A stretch of DNA of 64,000 nucleotides from Megachile rotundata. Taxonomy: Eukaryota; Arthropoda; Insecta; Hymenoptera; Megachilidae. Below, piece by piece: positions 47,682 through 63,326 of this stretch. Each line of letters starts with the position of its first letter. Positions within the stretch are counted from its first letter, which is position 1. Where the stretch lies: contig NW_027473341.1 in assembly GCF_050947335.1 (NCBI RefSeq), positions 1,550,001-1,614,000 on the forward strand, written 5' to 3'. The notes beneath the pieces are model-generated. The model saw only the letters and a program-made list of their open reading frames with translations, was not told where the DNA came from and searched no databases. The position numbers and the translations under genes were made by a program.

Positions 47682-49933
47682 TCATACAATCACAATCATT
47701 CAACCACAATCGTACAATCACAATCGTACAATATCAATCGCACAACCACAATCACACAATCACACTCATATAATCACAATCATACAATCACAATCATACA
47801 ATCACAATCATGTAATCACAATCATACAATCGCAATCATACAATTACAATATCCCAAATACAATCTCCCAAATACAATCATACAATCACAATCATACAAT
47901 CACAATCATACAATCACAATCATACAATCACAATCATACAATCACAATCGTACAATCACAATCGTACATTCACAATCATACAATCACAATCATACAATCA
48001 CAATCATACAATCACAATCATACAATCACAATCATACAATCACAATCATACAATCACAATCATACAATCACAATCATACAATCACAATCATACAATCACA
48101 ATCATACAATCACAATCATACAATCACATTCATACAATCGCAAGCATACAATAACAATCATACAATCTCAATCATACAATCACAATCATACAATCATAAT
48201 CATACAATTACAATCATACATCACAATCATACAATCACAATCATACAATCGCAATCATACAATTACAATATCCCAAATACAATCTCCCAAATACAATCAT
48301 ACAATCACAATCATACAATCACAATCATACAATCACAATCATACAATCACAATCATACAATCACAATCAAAGAATTACAATCATACAATCACAATCATAC
48401 AATCGCAAGCATACAATCACAATCATACAATCTGAATCATACAATCACAATCATACAATCACAATCATACAATCACAATCATACAATCACAATCATACAA
48501 TCACAATCATACAATCACAATCATACAATCACAATCATACAATCACAATCATACATCACAATCATACAATCACAATCATACAATCGCAATCATACAATCG
48601 CAATCATACAATCGGAATCATACAATCACAATCATACAATCGCAATCATACAATCACAATCATACAATCGCAATCATACAATTACAATCTCCGAAATACA
48701 ATCTCCCAAATACAATCAAACAATCACAATCATACAATCACAATCATACAATCATAATCATACAATCACAATCATACTTTCACAATCATACTATCACAAT
48801 CATACAATCACAATCATACAATCACAATCATACAATCGCAATCATACAATTACAATATCCCAAATACAATCTCCCAAATACATATATACAATCACAATCA
48901 TACAATCACAATCATACAATCACAATCATACAATCACAATCATACAATCATAATCGTACAATCACAATCATACGATCGCAATCATACAATCACAATCATA
49001 CCATCACAATCATACAATCACAATCATACAATCATAATCATACAATTACAATCATACATCACAATCATACAATCACAATCATACAATCGCAATCATACAA
49101 TTACAATATCCCAAATACAATCTCCCAAATACAATCATACAATTACAATCATACATACACAATCATACAATCACAATCATACAATCGCAATCATACAATC
49201 GCAATCATACAATTACAGTATCCCAAATACAATCATACAATCACAATCATACAATCACAATCATACAATCACAATCATACAATCACAATCATACAATCAC
49301 AATCATACAATCACAATCATACAATCGCAATCATACAATTACAATATCCCAAATACAATCTCCCAAATACAATCATACAATCACAATCACACAATCGCAA
49401 TCATACAATCATAATCATACAATTACAATCATACATCACAATCATACAATCACAATCATACTATCACAATCATACAATCGCAATCATACAATCACAATCA
49501 TACAATCATAATCGTACAATCGAAAGCATACAATCACAATCATACAATCACAATCATACAATCACAATCATACAATCACAATCATACAATCACAATCATA
49601 CAATCACAATCATACAATCACAATCATACAATCACAATCATACAATCACAATCATACAATCACATTCATACAATCGCAAGCATACAATAACAATCATACA
49701 ATCTCAATCATACAATCACAATCATACAATCATAATCATACAATTACAATCATACATCACAATCATACAATCACAATCATACAATTACAATATCCCAAAT
49801 ACAATCTCCCAAATACAATCATAAAATCACAATCATACAATCACAATCATACAATCGCAATCATACAATCACAATCATACAATCACAATCATACAATCAC
49901 AATCATACAATCACAATCATACAATCACAATCA
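47251..49933. repeat. 2.7-kb tandem block, first unit (copy III)
   Basis: Counterpart of 10738-13420. It has TAAAATC at 47251, a 17-unit pure run at 47378-47615, and the ATGCAATC start at 47656. Run lengths at both checked sites (164 bp from CGTACATTC to CATTCAT, 85 bp from CTCCC to AAAG) equal those of the counterpart. Confidence 0.85.
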
Positions 49934-52482
49934 TAAAATCACAATCATACAATCACAATCATACAATCACAATCATACAATCACAATCAAAGAATTACAA
50001 TCATACAATCACAACCATACAATCGCAAGCATACAATCACAATCATACAATCTCAATCATACAATCACAATCATACAATCACAATCATACAATCACAATC
50101 ATACAATCACAATCATACAATCACAATCATACAATCACAATCATACAATCACAATCATACAATCACAATCATACAATCACAATCATACAATCACAATCAT
50201 ACAATCACAATCATACAATCACAATCATACAATCACAATCATACAATCACAATCATACAATCACAATCATACAATCACAATCATACAATCACAATCATAC
50301 AATCACAATCATACATTCGAAATCATGCAATCACAATCATACAATCACAATCATGCAATCACAATCATACAATCTTAATCATACAATCACAATCATTCAA
50401 CCACAATCGTACAATCACAATCGTACAATATCAATCGCACAACCACAATCACACAATCACACTCATATAATCACAATCATACAATCACAATCATACAATC
50501 ACAATCATGTAATCACAATCATACAATCGCAATCATACAATTACAATATCCCAAATACAATCTCCCAAATACAATCATACAATCACAATCATACAATCAC
50601 AATCATACAATCACAATCATACAATCACAATCATACAATCACAATCGTACAATCACAATCGTACATTCACAATCATACAATCACAATCATACAATCACAA
50701 TCATACAATCACAATCATACAATCACAATCATACAATCACAATCATACAATCACAATCATACAATCACAATCATACAATCACAATCATACAATCACAATC
50801 ATACAATCACAATCATACAATCACAATCATACAATCACATTCATACAATCGCAAGCATACAATAACAATCATACAATCTCAATCATACAATCACAATCAT
50901 ACAATCATAATCATACAATTACAATCATACATCACAATCATACAATCACAATCATACAATCGCAATCATACAATTACAATATCCCAAATACAATCTCCCA
51001 AATACAATCATACAATCACAATCATACAATCACAATCATACAATCACAATCATACAATCACAATCATACAATCACAATCAAAGAATTACAATCATACAAT
51101 CACAATCATACAATCGCAAGCATACAATCACAATCATACAATCTGAATCATACAATCACAATCATACAATCACAATCATACAATCACAATCATACAATCA
51201 CAATCATACAATCACAATCATACAATCACAATCATACAATCACAATCATACAATCACAATCATACATCACAATCATACAATCACAATCATACAATCGCAA
51301 TCATACAATCGCAATCATACAATCGGAATCATACAATCACAATCATACAATCGCAATCATACAATCACAATCATACAATCGCAATCATACAATTACAATC
51401 TCCGAAATACAATCTCCCAAATACAATCAAACAATCACAATCATACAATCACAATCATACAATCATAATCATACAATCACAATCATACTTTCACAATCAT
51501 ACTATCACAATCATACAATCACAATCATACAATCACAATCATACAATCGCAATCATACAATTACAATATCCCAAATACAATCTCCCAAATACATATATAC
51601 AATCACAATCATACAATCACAATCATACAATCACAATCATACAATCACAATCATACAATCATAATCGTACAATCACAATCATACGATCGCAATCATACAA
51701 TCACAATCATACCATCACAATCATACAATCACAATCATACAATCATAATCATACAATTACAATCATACATCACAATCATACAATCACAATCATACAATCG
51801 CAATCATACAATTACAATATCCCAAATACAATCTCCCAAATACAATCATACAATTACAATCATACATACACAATCATACAATCACAATCATACAATCGCA
51901 ATCATACAATCGCAATCATACAATTACAGTATCCCAAATACAATCATACAATCACAATCACACAATCGCAATCATACAATCATAATCATACAATTACAAT
52001 CATACATCACAATCATACAATCACAATCATACTATCACAATCATACAATCGCAATCATACAATCACAATCATACAATCATAATCGTACAATCGAAAGCAT
52101 ACAATCACAATCATACAATCACAATCATACAATCACAATCATACAATCACAATCATACAATCACAATCATACAATCACAATCATACAATCACAATCATAC
52201 AATCACAATCATACAATCACAATCATACAATCACATTCATACAATCGCAAGCATACAATAACAATCATACAATCTCAATCATACAATCACAATCATACAA
52301 TCATAATCATACAATTACAATCATACATCACAATCATACAATCACAATCATACAATTACAATATCCCAAATACAATCTCCCAAATACAATCATAAAATCA
52401 CAATCATACAATCACAATCATACAATCGCAATCATACAATCACAATCATACAATCACAATCATACAATCACAATCATACAAT
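49934..52482. repeat. 2.7-kb tandem block, second unit (copy III)
   Basis: Counterpart of 13421-15969, with the same ten-unit loss after CAGTATCCC (51927) and the same 18-unit pure run (50061-50312). It differs at two runs: 178 and 85 bp here and in copy II, against 164 and 99 bp in copy I. Confidence 0.85.
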
Positions 52483-52574
52483 CACAATCATACAATAGCA
52501 TTCATACAATCGCAATCATACAATCACAATCATACAATCGCAATCATACAATCACAATCATACTATCACAATCA

Positions 52575-55031
52575 TAGAATCACAATCATACAATCACAAT
52601 CATACAATCACAATCATACATTCAAAATCATGCAATCACAATCATACAATCACAATCATGCAATCACAATCATACATTCAAAATCATGCAATCACAATCA
52701 TACAATCACAATCATGCAATCACAATCATACAATCACAATCATACAATCAAAATCATACAATCACAATCATACAATCACAATCATACAATCACAAAAATA
52801 CAATCATAATCATACAATCACAATCATACATCACAATCATACAATCACAATCATACAATCGCAATCATACAATAACAATCATACAATCGCAATCATACAA
52901 TCACAATCATACAATCGCAATCATACAATCACAATCATACAATCGCAATCATACAATTACAATCTCCGAAATACAATCTCCCAAATACAATCAAACAATC
53001 ACAATCATACAAACACAATCATACAATCACAATCGTACAATCACAATCATACTATCACAATCGTACAATCACAATCGTACAATCACAATCGCACAACCAC
53101 AATCAGACAATCACAATCATACAATCGCAATCATACAATCACAATCATACAATCACAATCATACAATCACAATCATACAATCACAATCATACAATCACAA
53201 TCATACAATCACAATCATACTTTCACAATCATACTATCACAATCATACAATCACAATCATACAATCACAGTCATACAATAACAATCATATAATCACAATC
53301 ATACTATCACAATCATAGAATCACAATCATACAATCACAATCATACAATCACAATCATACATTCAAAATCATGCAATCACAATCATACAATCACAATCAT
53401 GCAATCACAATCATACATTCAAAATCATGCAATCACAATCATACAATCACAATCATGCAATCACAATCATACAATCACAATCATACAATCAAAATCATAC
53501 AATCACAATCATACAATCACAATCATACAATCACAAAAATACAATCATAATCATACAATCACAATCATACATCACAATCATACAATCACAATCATACAAT
53601 CGCAATCATACAATAACAATCATACAATCGCAATCATACAATCACAATCATACAATCGCAATCATACAATCACAATCATACAATCGCAATCATACAATTA
53701 CAATCTCCGAAATACAATCTCCCAAATACAATCAAACAATCACAATCATACAAACACAATCATACAATCACAATCGTACAATCACAATCATACTATCACA
53801 ATCGTACAATCACAATCGTACAATCACAATCGCACAACCACAATCAGACAATCACAATCATACAATCGCAATCATACAATCACAATCATACAATCACAAT
53901 CATACAATCACAATCATACAATCACAATCATACAATCACAATCATACAATCACAATCATACTTTCACAATCATACTATCACAATCATACAATCACAATCA
54001 TACAATCACAGTCATACAATAACAATCATATAATCACAATCATACTATCACAATCATACAATCACAATCATACAATCACAATCATAAAATCACAATCATA
54101 CAATCACAATCATACAATCACAATCATACAATCACAATCAAAGAATTACAATCATACAATCCCAATCATACAATCGCAAGCATACAATCACAATCATACA
54201 ATCTCAATCATACAATCACAATCATACAATCACAATCATACAATCATAATCATACAATTACAATCATACACCACAATCATACAATCACAATCATACAATC
54301 GCAATCATACAATAACAATCATACAATCGCAATCATACAATCACAATCATACAATCGCAATCATACAATCACAATCATACAATCGCAATCATACAATTAC
54401 AATCTCCGAAATACAATCTCCCAAATACAATCAAACAATCACAATCATACAAACACAATCATACAATCACAATCGTACAATCACAATCATACTATCACAA
54501 TCGTACAATCACAATCGTACAATCACAATCGCACAACCACAATCAGACAATCACAATCATACAATCGCAATCATACAATCACAATCATACAATCACAATC
54601 ATACAATCACAATCATACAATCACAATCATACAATCACAATCATACAATCACAATCATACTTTCACAATCATACTATCACAATCATACAATCACAATCAT
54701 ACAATCACAGTCATACAATAACAATCATATAATCACAATCATACTATCACAATCATACAATCACAATCATACAATCACAATCATAAAATCACAATCATAC
54801 AATCACAATCATACAATCACAATCATACAATCACAATCAAAGAATTACAATCATACAATCCCAATCATACAATCGCAAGCATACAATCACAATCATACAA
54901 TCTCAATCATACAATCACAATCATACAATCACAATCATACAATCATAATCATACAATTACAATCATACACCACAATCATACAATCACAATCATACAATCG
55001 CAATCATAAAATCACAAAAATACAAACTTAA
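52575..55031. repeat. 0.7-kb higher-order triplicate (copy III)
   Basis: Counterpart of 16062-18518. TAGAATC is at 52575, and CTCCGAAAT is at 52964, 53705 and 54404 with the same 741 and 699 bp spacings. It lacks the 1-bp deletion seen in copy II near 35986. Confidence 0.87.
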
Positions 55032-58000
55032 TCATACAATCACAATCATACAATCGCAATCATACAATCACAATCATACAATCATAATCGTACAATCACA
55101 ATCATACGATCGCAATCATACAATCACAATCATACCATCACAATCATACAATCATAATCATACAATCATAATCATACAATTACAATCATACATCACAATC
55201 ATACAATCACAATCATACAATCGCAATCATACAATTACAATATCCCAAATACAATCTCCCAAATACAATCATACAATCACAATCATACATACACAATCAT
55301 ACAATCACAATCATACAATCGCAGTCATACAATCGCAATCATACAATTACAGTATCCCAAATACAATCTCGCAAATACAATCATACAATCGCAATCATAC
55401 AATCACAATCATACAATCACAATCATACAATCGCAATCATACAATTACAATATCCCAAATACAATCTTACAAATACAATCATACAATCACAATCACACAA
55501 TCACAATCATACAATCATAATCATACAATTACAATCATACATCACAATCATACAATCACAATCATACTATCACAATCATACAATCGCAATCATACAATCA
55601 CAATCATACAATCACAATCATACAATCACAATCGTACTATCAAAATCATACAATCACAATCATACAATCACAATCGTACATTCACAATCATACAATCACA
55701 ATCATACAATCACAATCATACAATCGCAATCATACAATCACAATCATACTATCACAATCATACAATCACAATCATACAATCACAATCATACAATCACAAT
55801 CATACAATCATAATCATACAATTACAATCATACATCACAATCATACAATCACAATCATACAATCGCAATCATAAAATCACAAAAATACAAACTTAATCAT
55901 ACAATCACAATCATACAATCATAATCATACAATTACAATCATACATCACAATCATACAATCACAATCATACAATCGCAATCATACAATTACAATATCCCA
56001 AATACAATCTCCCAAATACAATCATACAATCACAATCATACAATCACAATCATACAATCAGAATCATACAATCACAATCATACAATAGCATTCATACAAT
56101 CGCAATCATACAATCGCAATCATACAATCGCAATCATACAATCACAATCATACTATCACAATCATACAATCACAATCATACAATCACAATCATACAATCA
56201 CAATCATACAATCACAATCATACATTCAAAATCATGCAATCACAATCATACAATCACAATCATGCAATCACAATCATACAATCATAATCATGCAATCACA
56301 ATCATACAATCACAATCGTACAATCACAATCGTACAATCACAATCGCACAACCACAATCAGACAATCACAATCATACAATCACAATCATACAATCACAAT
56401 CGCACAACCACAATCAGTCAATCACAATCATACAATCACAATCATACAATCAGGATCATACAATCACAAAAATACAATCATAATCATACAATCACAATCA
56501 TACAATCGCAATCATACAATCACAATCATACAATCGCAATCATACAATCACAATCATACAATCGCAATCATACAATCACAATCATACAATCGCAATCATA
56601 CAATCACAATCATACAATCGCAATCATACAATTACAATCTCCCAAATACAATCTCCCAAATACAATCAAACAATCACAATCATACAAACACAATCATACA
56701 ATCACAATCATACAATCACAATCATACTATCACAATCGTACAATCACAATCGTACAATCACAATCGCACAACCACAGTCAGACAATCACAATCATACAAT
56801 CACTATCATACAATCACAATCATACAATCACAATCATACAATCACAATCATACAATCACAATCATACAATCACAATCATACTTTCACAATCATACTATCA
56901 CAATCATACTATCACAATCATACTATCACAATCATACAATCACAATCATACAATCACAGTCGTACAATAACAATCATATAATCACAATCATACTATCACA
57001 ATCATACAATCACAATCATACAATCACAATCATACAATCACAATCATAAAATCACAATCATACAATCACAATCATACAATCACAATCATACAATCACAAA
57101 AATACAATCATAATCATACAAACACAATCATACAATCGCAATCATACAATCACAATCATACAATCATAATCATACAATCACAATCATACGATCGCAATCA
57201 TACAATCACAATCATACAATCGCAATCATACAATCATAATCATACAATTACAATCATACATCACAATCATACAATCACAATCATACAATCGCAATCATAC
57301 AATCACAATCATACAATCGCAATCATACAATCACAATCATACAATCGCAATCATACAATCACAATCATACAATCGCAATCATACAATTACAATCTCCCAA
57401 ATACAATCTCCCAAATACAATCAAACAATCACAATCATACAAACACAATCATACAATCACAATCATACAATCACAATCATACTATCACAATCGTACAATC
57501 ACAATCGTACAATCACAATCGCACAACCACAATCAGACAATCACAATCATACAATCACTATCATACAATCACAATCATACAATCACAATCATACAATCAC
57601 AATCATACAATCACAATCATACTTTCACAATCATACTATCACAATCATACTATCACAATCATACAATCACAATCATACAATCACAGTCGTACAATAACAA
57701 TCATATAATCACAATCATACTATCACAATCATACAATCACAATCATACAATCACAATCATACAATCACAATCATAAAATCACAATCATACAATCACAATC
57801 ATACAATCACAATCATACAATCACAATCAAAGCATTACAATCATACAATCACAATCATACAATCGCAAGCATACAATCACAATCATACAATCTCAATCAT
57901 ACAATCACAATCATATAATCACAATCATACAATCATAATCATACAATTACAATCATACATCACAATCATACCATCACAATCATACAATCGCAATCATACA

Positions 58001-58757
58001 ATTACAATATCCCAAATACAATCTCCCAAATACAATCATACAATTACAATCATACATACACAATCATACAATCACAATCATACAATCGCAATCATACAAT
58101 CGCAATCATACAATTACAGTATCCCAAATACAATCTCGCAAATACAATCATACAATCACAATCATACAATCACAATCATACAATCACAATCATACGATCG
58201 CAATCATACAATCACAATCATACCATCACAATCATACAATCGCAAGCATACAATCACAATCATACAACCACAATCATACAATCACAATCATACAATCACA
58301 ATCATACAATCACAATCATACAATCACAATCATACAATCACAAGCATACAATCACAATCATACAACCACAATCATACAATCACAATCATACAATCACAAT
58401 CATACAATCACAATCATACAATCACAATCATACAATCACAATCATACAATCACAATCATACAATCACAATCATACAATCACAATCATACAATCACATTCA
58501 TACAATCGCAAGCATACAATAACAATCATACAATCTCAATCATACAATCACAATCATACAATCATAATCATACAATTACAATCATACATCACAATCATAC
58601 AATCACAATCATACAATCGCAATCATACAATTACAATATCCCAAATACAATCTCCCAAATACAATCATACAATCACAATCATACAATCACAATCATACAA
58701 TCACAATCATACAATCACAATCATACAATCACAATCATACAATCACAATCATACAAT
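54203..58757. repeat. 4,555-bp tandem block, first unit (copy III)
   Basis: Counterpart of 17690-22244. The only substitution found by spot check is A at 58110 where the counterpart has G at 21597. The A matches the equivalent sites near 26165 and 28716, so the G is the derived state. Confidence 0.85.
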
Positions 58758-61700
58758 CTCAATCATACAATCACAATCATACAATCACAATCATACAATC
58801 ATAATCATACAATTACAATCATACACCACAATCATACAATCACAATCATACAATCGCAATCATACAATAACAATCATACAATCGCAATCATACAATCACA
58901 ATCATACAATCGCAATCATACAATCACAATCATACAATCGCAATCATACAATTACAATCTCCGAAATACAATCTCCCAAATACAATCAAACAATCACAAT
59001 CATACAAACACAATCATACAATCACAATCGTACAATCACAATCATACTATCACAATCGTACAATCACAATCGTACAATCACAATCGCACAACCACAATCA
59101 GACAATCACAATCATACAATCGCAATCATACAATCACAATCATACAATCACAATCATACAATCACAATCATACAATCACAATCATACAATCACAATCATA
59201 CAATCACAATCATACTTTCACAATCATACTATCACAATCATACAATCACAATCATACAATCACAGTCATACAATAACAATCATATAATCACAATCATACT
59301 ATCACAATCATACAATCACAATCATACAATCACAATCATAAAATCACAATCATACAATCACAATCATACAATCACAATCATACAATCACAATCAAAGAAT
59401 TACAATCATACAATCCCAATCATACAATCGCAAGCATACAATCACAATCATACAATCTCAATCATACAATCACAATCATACAATCACAATCATACAATCA
59501 TAATCATACAATTACAATCATACACCACAATCATACAATCACAATCATACAATCGCAATCATAAAATCACAAAAATACAAACTTAATCATACAATCACAA
59601 TCATACAATCGCAATCATACAATCACAATCATACAATCATAATCGTACAATCACAATCATACGATCGCAATCATACAATCACAATCATACCATCACAATC
59701 ATACAATCATAATCATACAATCATAATCATACAATTACAATCATACATCACAATCATACAATCACAATCATACAATCGCAATCATACAATTACAATATCC
59801 CAAATACAATCTCCCAAATACAATCATACAATCACAATCATACATACACAATCATACAATCACAATCATACAATCGCAGTCATACAATCGCAATCATACA
59901 ATTACAGTATCCCAAATACAATCTCGCAAATACAATCATACAATCGCAATCATACAATCACAATCATACAATCACAATCATACAATCGCAATCATACAAT
60001 TACAATATCCCAAATACAATCTTACAAATACAATCATACAATCACAATCACACAATCACAATCATACAATCATAATCATACAATTACAATCATACATCAC
60101 AATCATACAATCACAATCATACTATCACAATCATACAATCGCAATCATACAATCACAATCATACAATCACAATCATACAATCACAATCGTACTATCAAAA
60201 TCATACAATCACAATCATACAATCACAATCGTACATTCACAATCATACAATCACAATCATACAATCACAATCATACAATCGCAATCATACAATCACAATC
60301 ATACTATCACAATCATACAATCACAATCATACAATCACAATCATACAATCACAATCATACAATCATAATCATACAATTACAATCATACATCACAATCATA
60401 CAATCACAATCATACAATCGCAATCATAAAATCACAAAAATACAAACTTAATCATACAATCACAATCATACAATCATAATCATACAATTACAATCATACA
60501 TCACAATCATACAATCACAATCATACAATCGCAATCATACAATTACAATATCCCAAATACAATCTCCCAAATACAATCATACAATCACAATCATACAATC
60601 ACAATCATACAATCAGAATCATACAATCACAATCATACAATAGCATTCATACAATCGCAATCATACAATCGCAATCATACAATCGCAATCATACAATCAC
60701 AATCATACTATCACAATCATACAATCACAATCATACAATCACAATCATACAATCACAATCATACAATCACAATCATACATTCAAAATCATGCAATCACAA
60801 TCATACAATCACAATCATGCAATCACAATCATACAATCATAATCATGCAATCACAATCATACAATCACAATCGTACAATCACAATCGTACAATCACAATC
60901 GCACAACCACAATCAGACAATCACAATCATACAATCACAATCATACAATCACAATCATACAATCACAATCGCACAACCACAATCAGTCAATCACAATCAT
61001 ACAATCACAATCATACAATCAGGATCATACAATCACAAAAATACAATCATAATCATACAATCACAATCATACAATCGCAATCATACAATCACAATCATAC
61101 AATCGCAATCATACAATCACAATCATACAATCGCAATCATACAATCACAATCATACAATCGCAATCATACAATCACAATCATACAATCGCAATCATACAA
61201 TTACAATCTCCCAAATACAATCTCCCAAATACAATCAAACAATCACAATCATACAAACACAATCATACAATCACAATCATACAATCACAATCATACTATC
61301 ACAATCGTACAATCACAATCGTACAATCACAATCGCACAACCACAGTCAGACAATCACAATCATACAATCACTATCATACAATCACAATCATACAATCAC
61401 AATCATACAATCACAATCATACAATCACAATCATACAATCACAATCATACTTTCACAATCATACTATCACAATCATACTATCACAATCATACTATCACAA
61501 TCATACAATCACAATCATACAATCACAGTCGTACAATAACAATCATATAATCACAATCATACTATCACAATCATACAATCACAATCATACAATCACAATC
61601 ATACAATCACAATCATAAAATCACAATCATACAATCACAATCATACAATCACAATCATACAATCACAAAAATACAATCATAATCATACAAACACAATCAT

Positions 61701-63326
61701 ACAATCGCAATCATACAATCACAATCATACAATCATAATCATACAATCACAATCATACGATCGCAATCATACAATCACAATCATACAATCGCAATCATAC
61801 AATCATAATCATACAATTACAATCATACATCACAATCATACAATCACAATCATACAATCGCAATCATACAATCACAATCATACAATCGCAATCATACAAT
61901 CACAATCATACAATCGCAATCATACAATCACAATCATACAATCGCAATCATACAATTACAATCTCCCAAATACAATCTCCCAAATACAATCAAACAATCA
62001 CAATCATACAAACACAATCATACAATCACAATCATACAATCACAATCATACTATCACAATCGTACAATCACAATCGTACAATCACAATCGCACAACCACA
62101 ATCAGACAATCACAATCATACAATCACTATCATACAATCACAATCATACAATCACAATCATACAATCACAATCATACAATCACAATCATACTTTCACAAT
62201 CATACTATCACAATCATACTATCACAATCATACAATCACAATCATACAATCACAGTCGTACAATAACAATCATATAATCACAATCATACTATCACAATCA
62301 TACAATCACAATCATACAATCACAATCATACAATCACAATCATAAAATCACAATCATACAATCACAATCATACAATCACAATCATACAATCACAATCAAA
62401 GCATTACAATCATACAATCACAATCATACAATCGCAAGCATACAATCACAATCATACAATCTCAATCATACAATCACAATCATATAATCACAATCATACA
62501 ATCATAATCATACAATTACAATCATACATCACAATCATACCATCACAATCATACAATCGCAATCATACAATTACAATATCCCAAATACAATCTCCCAAAT
62601 ACAATCATACAATTACAATCATACATACACAATCATACAATCACAATCATACAATCGCAATCATACAATCGCAATCATACAATTACAGTATCCCAAATAC
62701 AATCTCGCAAATACAATCATACAATCACAATCATACAATCACAATCATACAATCACAATCATACGATCGCAATCATACAATCACAATCATACCATCACAA
62801 TCATACAATCGCAAGCATACAATCACAATCATACAACCACAATCATACAATCACAATCATACAATCACAATCATACAATCACAATCATACAATCACAATC
62901 ATACAATCACAAGCATACAATCACAATCATACAACCACAATCATACAATCACAATCATACAATCACAATCATACAATCACAATCATACAATCACAATCAT
63001 ACAATCACAATCATACAATCACAATCATACAATCACAATCATACAATCACAATCATACAATCACATTCATACAATCGCAAGCATACAATAACAATCATAC
63101 AATCTCAATCATACAATCACAATCATACAATCATAATCATACAATTACAATCATACATCACAATCATACAATCACAATCATACAATCGCAATCATACAAT
63201 TACAATATCCCAAATACAATCTCCCAAATACAATCATACAATCACAATCATACAATCACAATCATACAATCACAATCATACAATCACAATCATACAATCA
63301 CAATCATACAATCACAATCATACAAT
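58758..63326. repeat. 4,569-bp tandem block, second unit (copy III)
   Basis: Counterpart of 22245-26813, including the extra canonical unit before CAGTCAATC. The open frames across its ATGCAATC cluster (60817-61618) translate identically to those at 24304-25105, which supports no frame-changing or coding difference there. Confidence 0.85.

Noticed and set aside
1186..61618. Many + strand open frames of 62-543 codons starting at MQSQSYNHN or similar
   Set aside because: All are translations of the same 14-bp unit. Starts come from ACAATCATGCAATC variants and stops from ATAATC, TAAAATC or TATAATC units. The three frames give the same peptide, so there is no coding signal distinct from the repeat.
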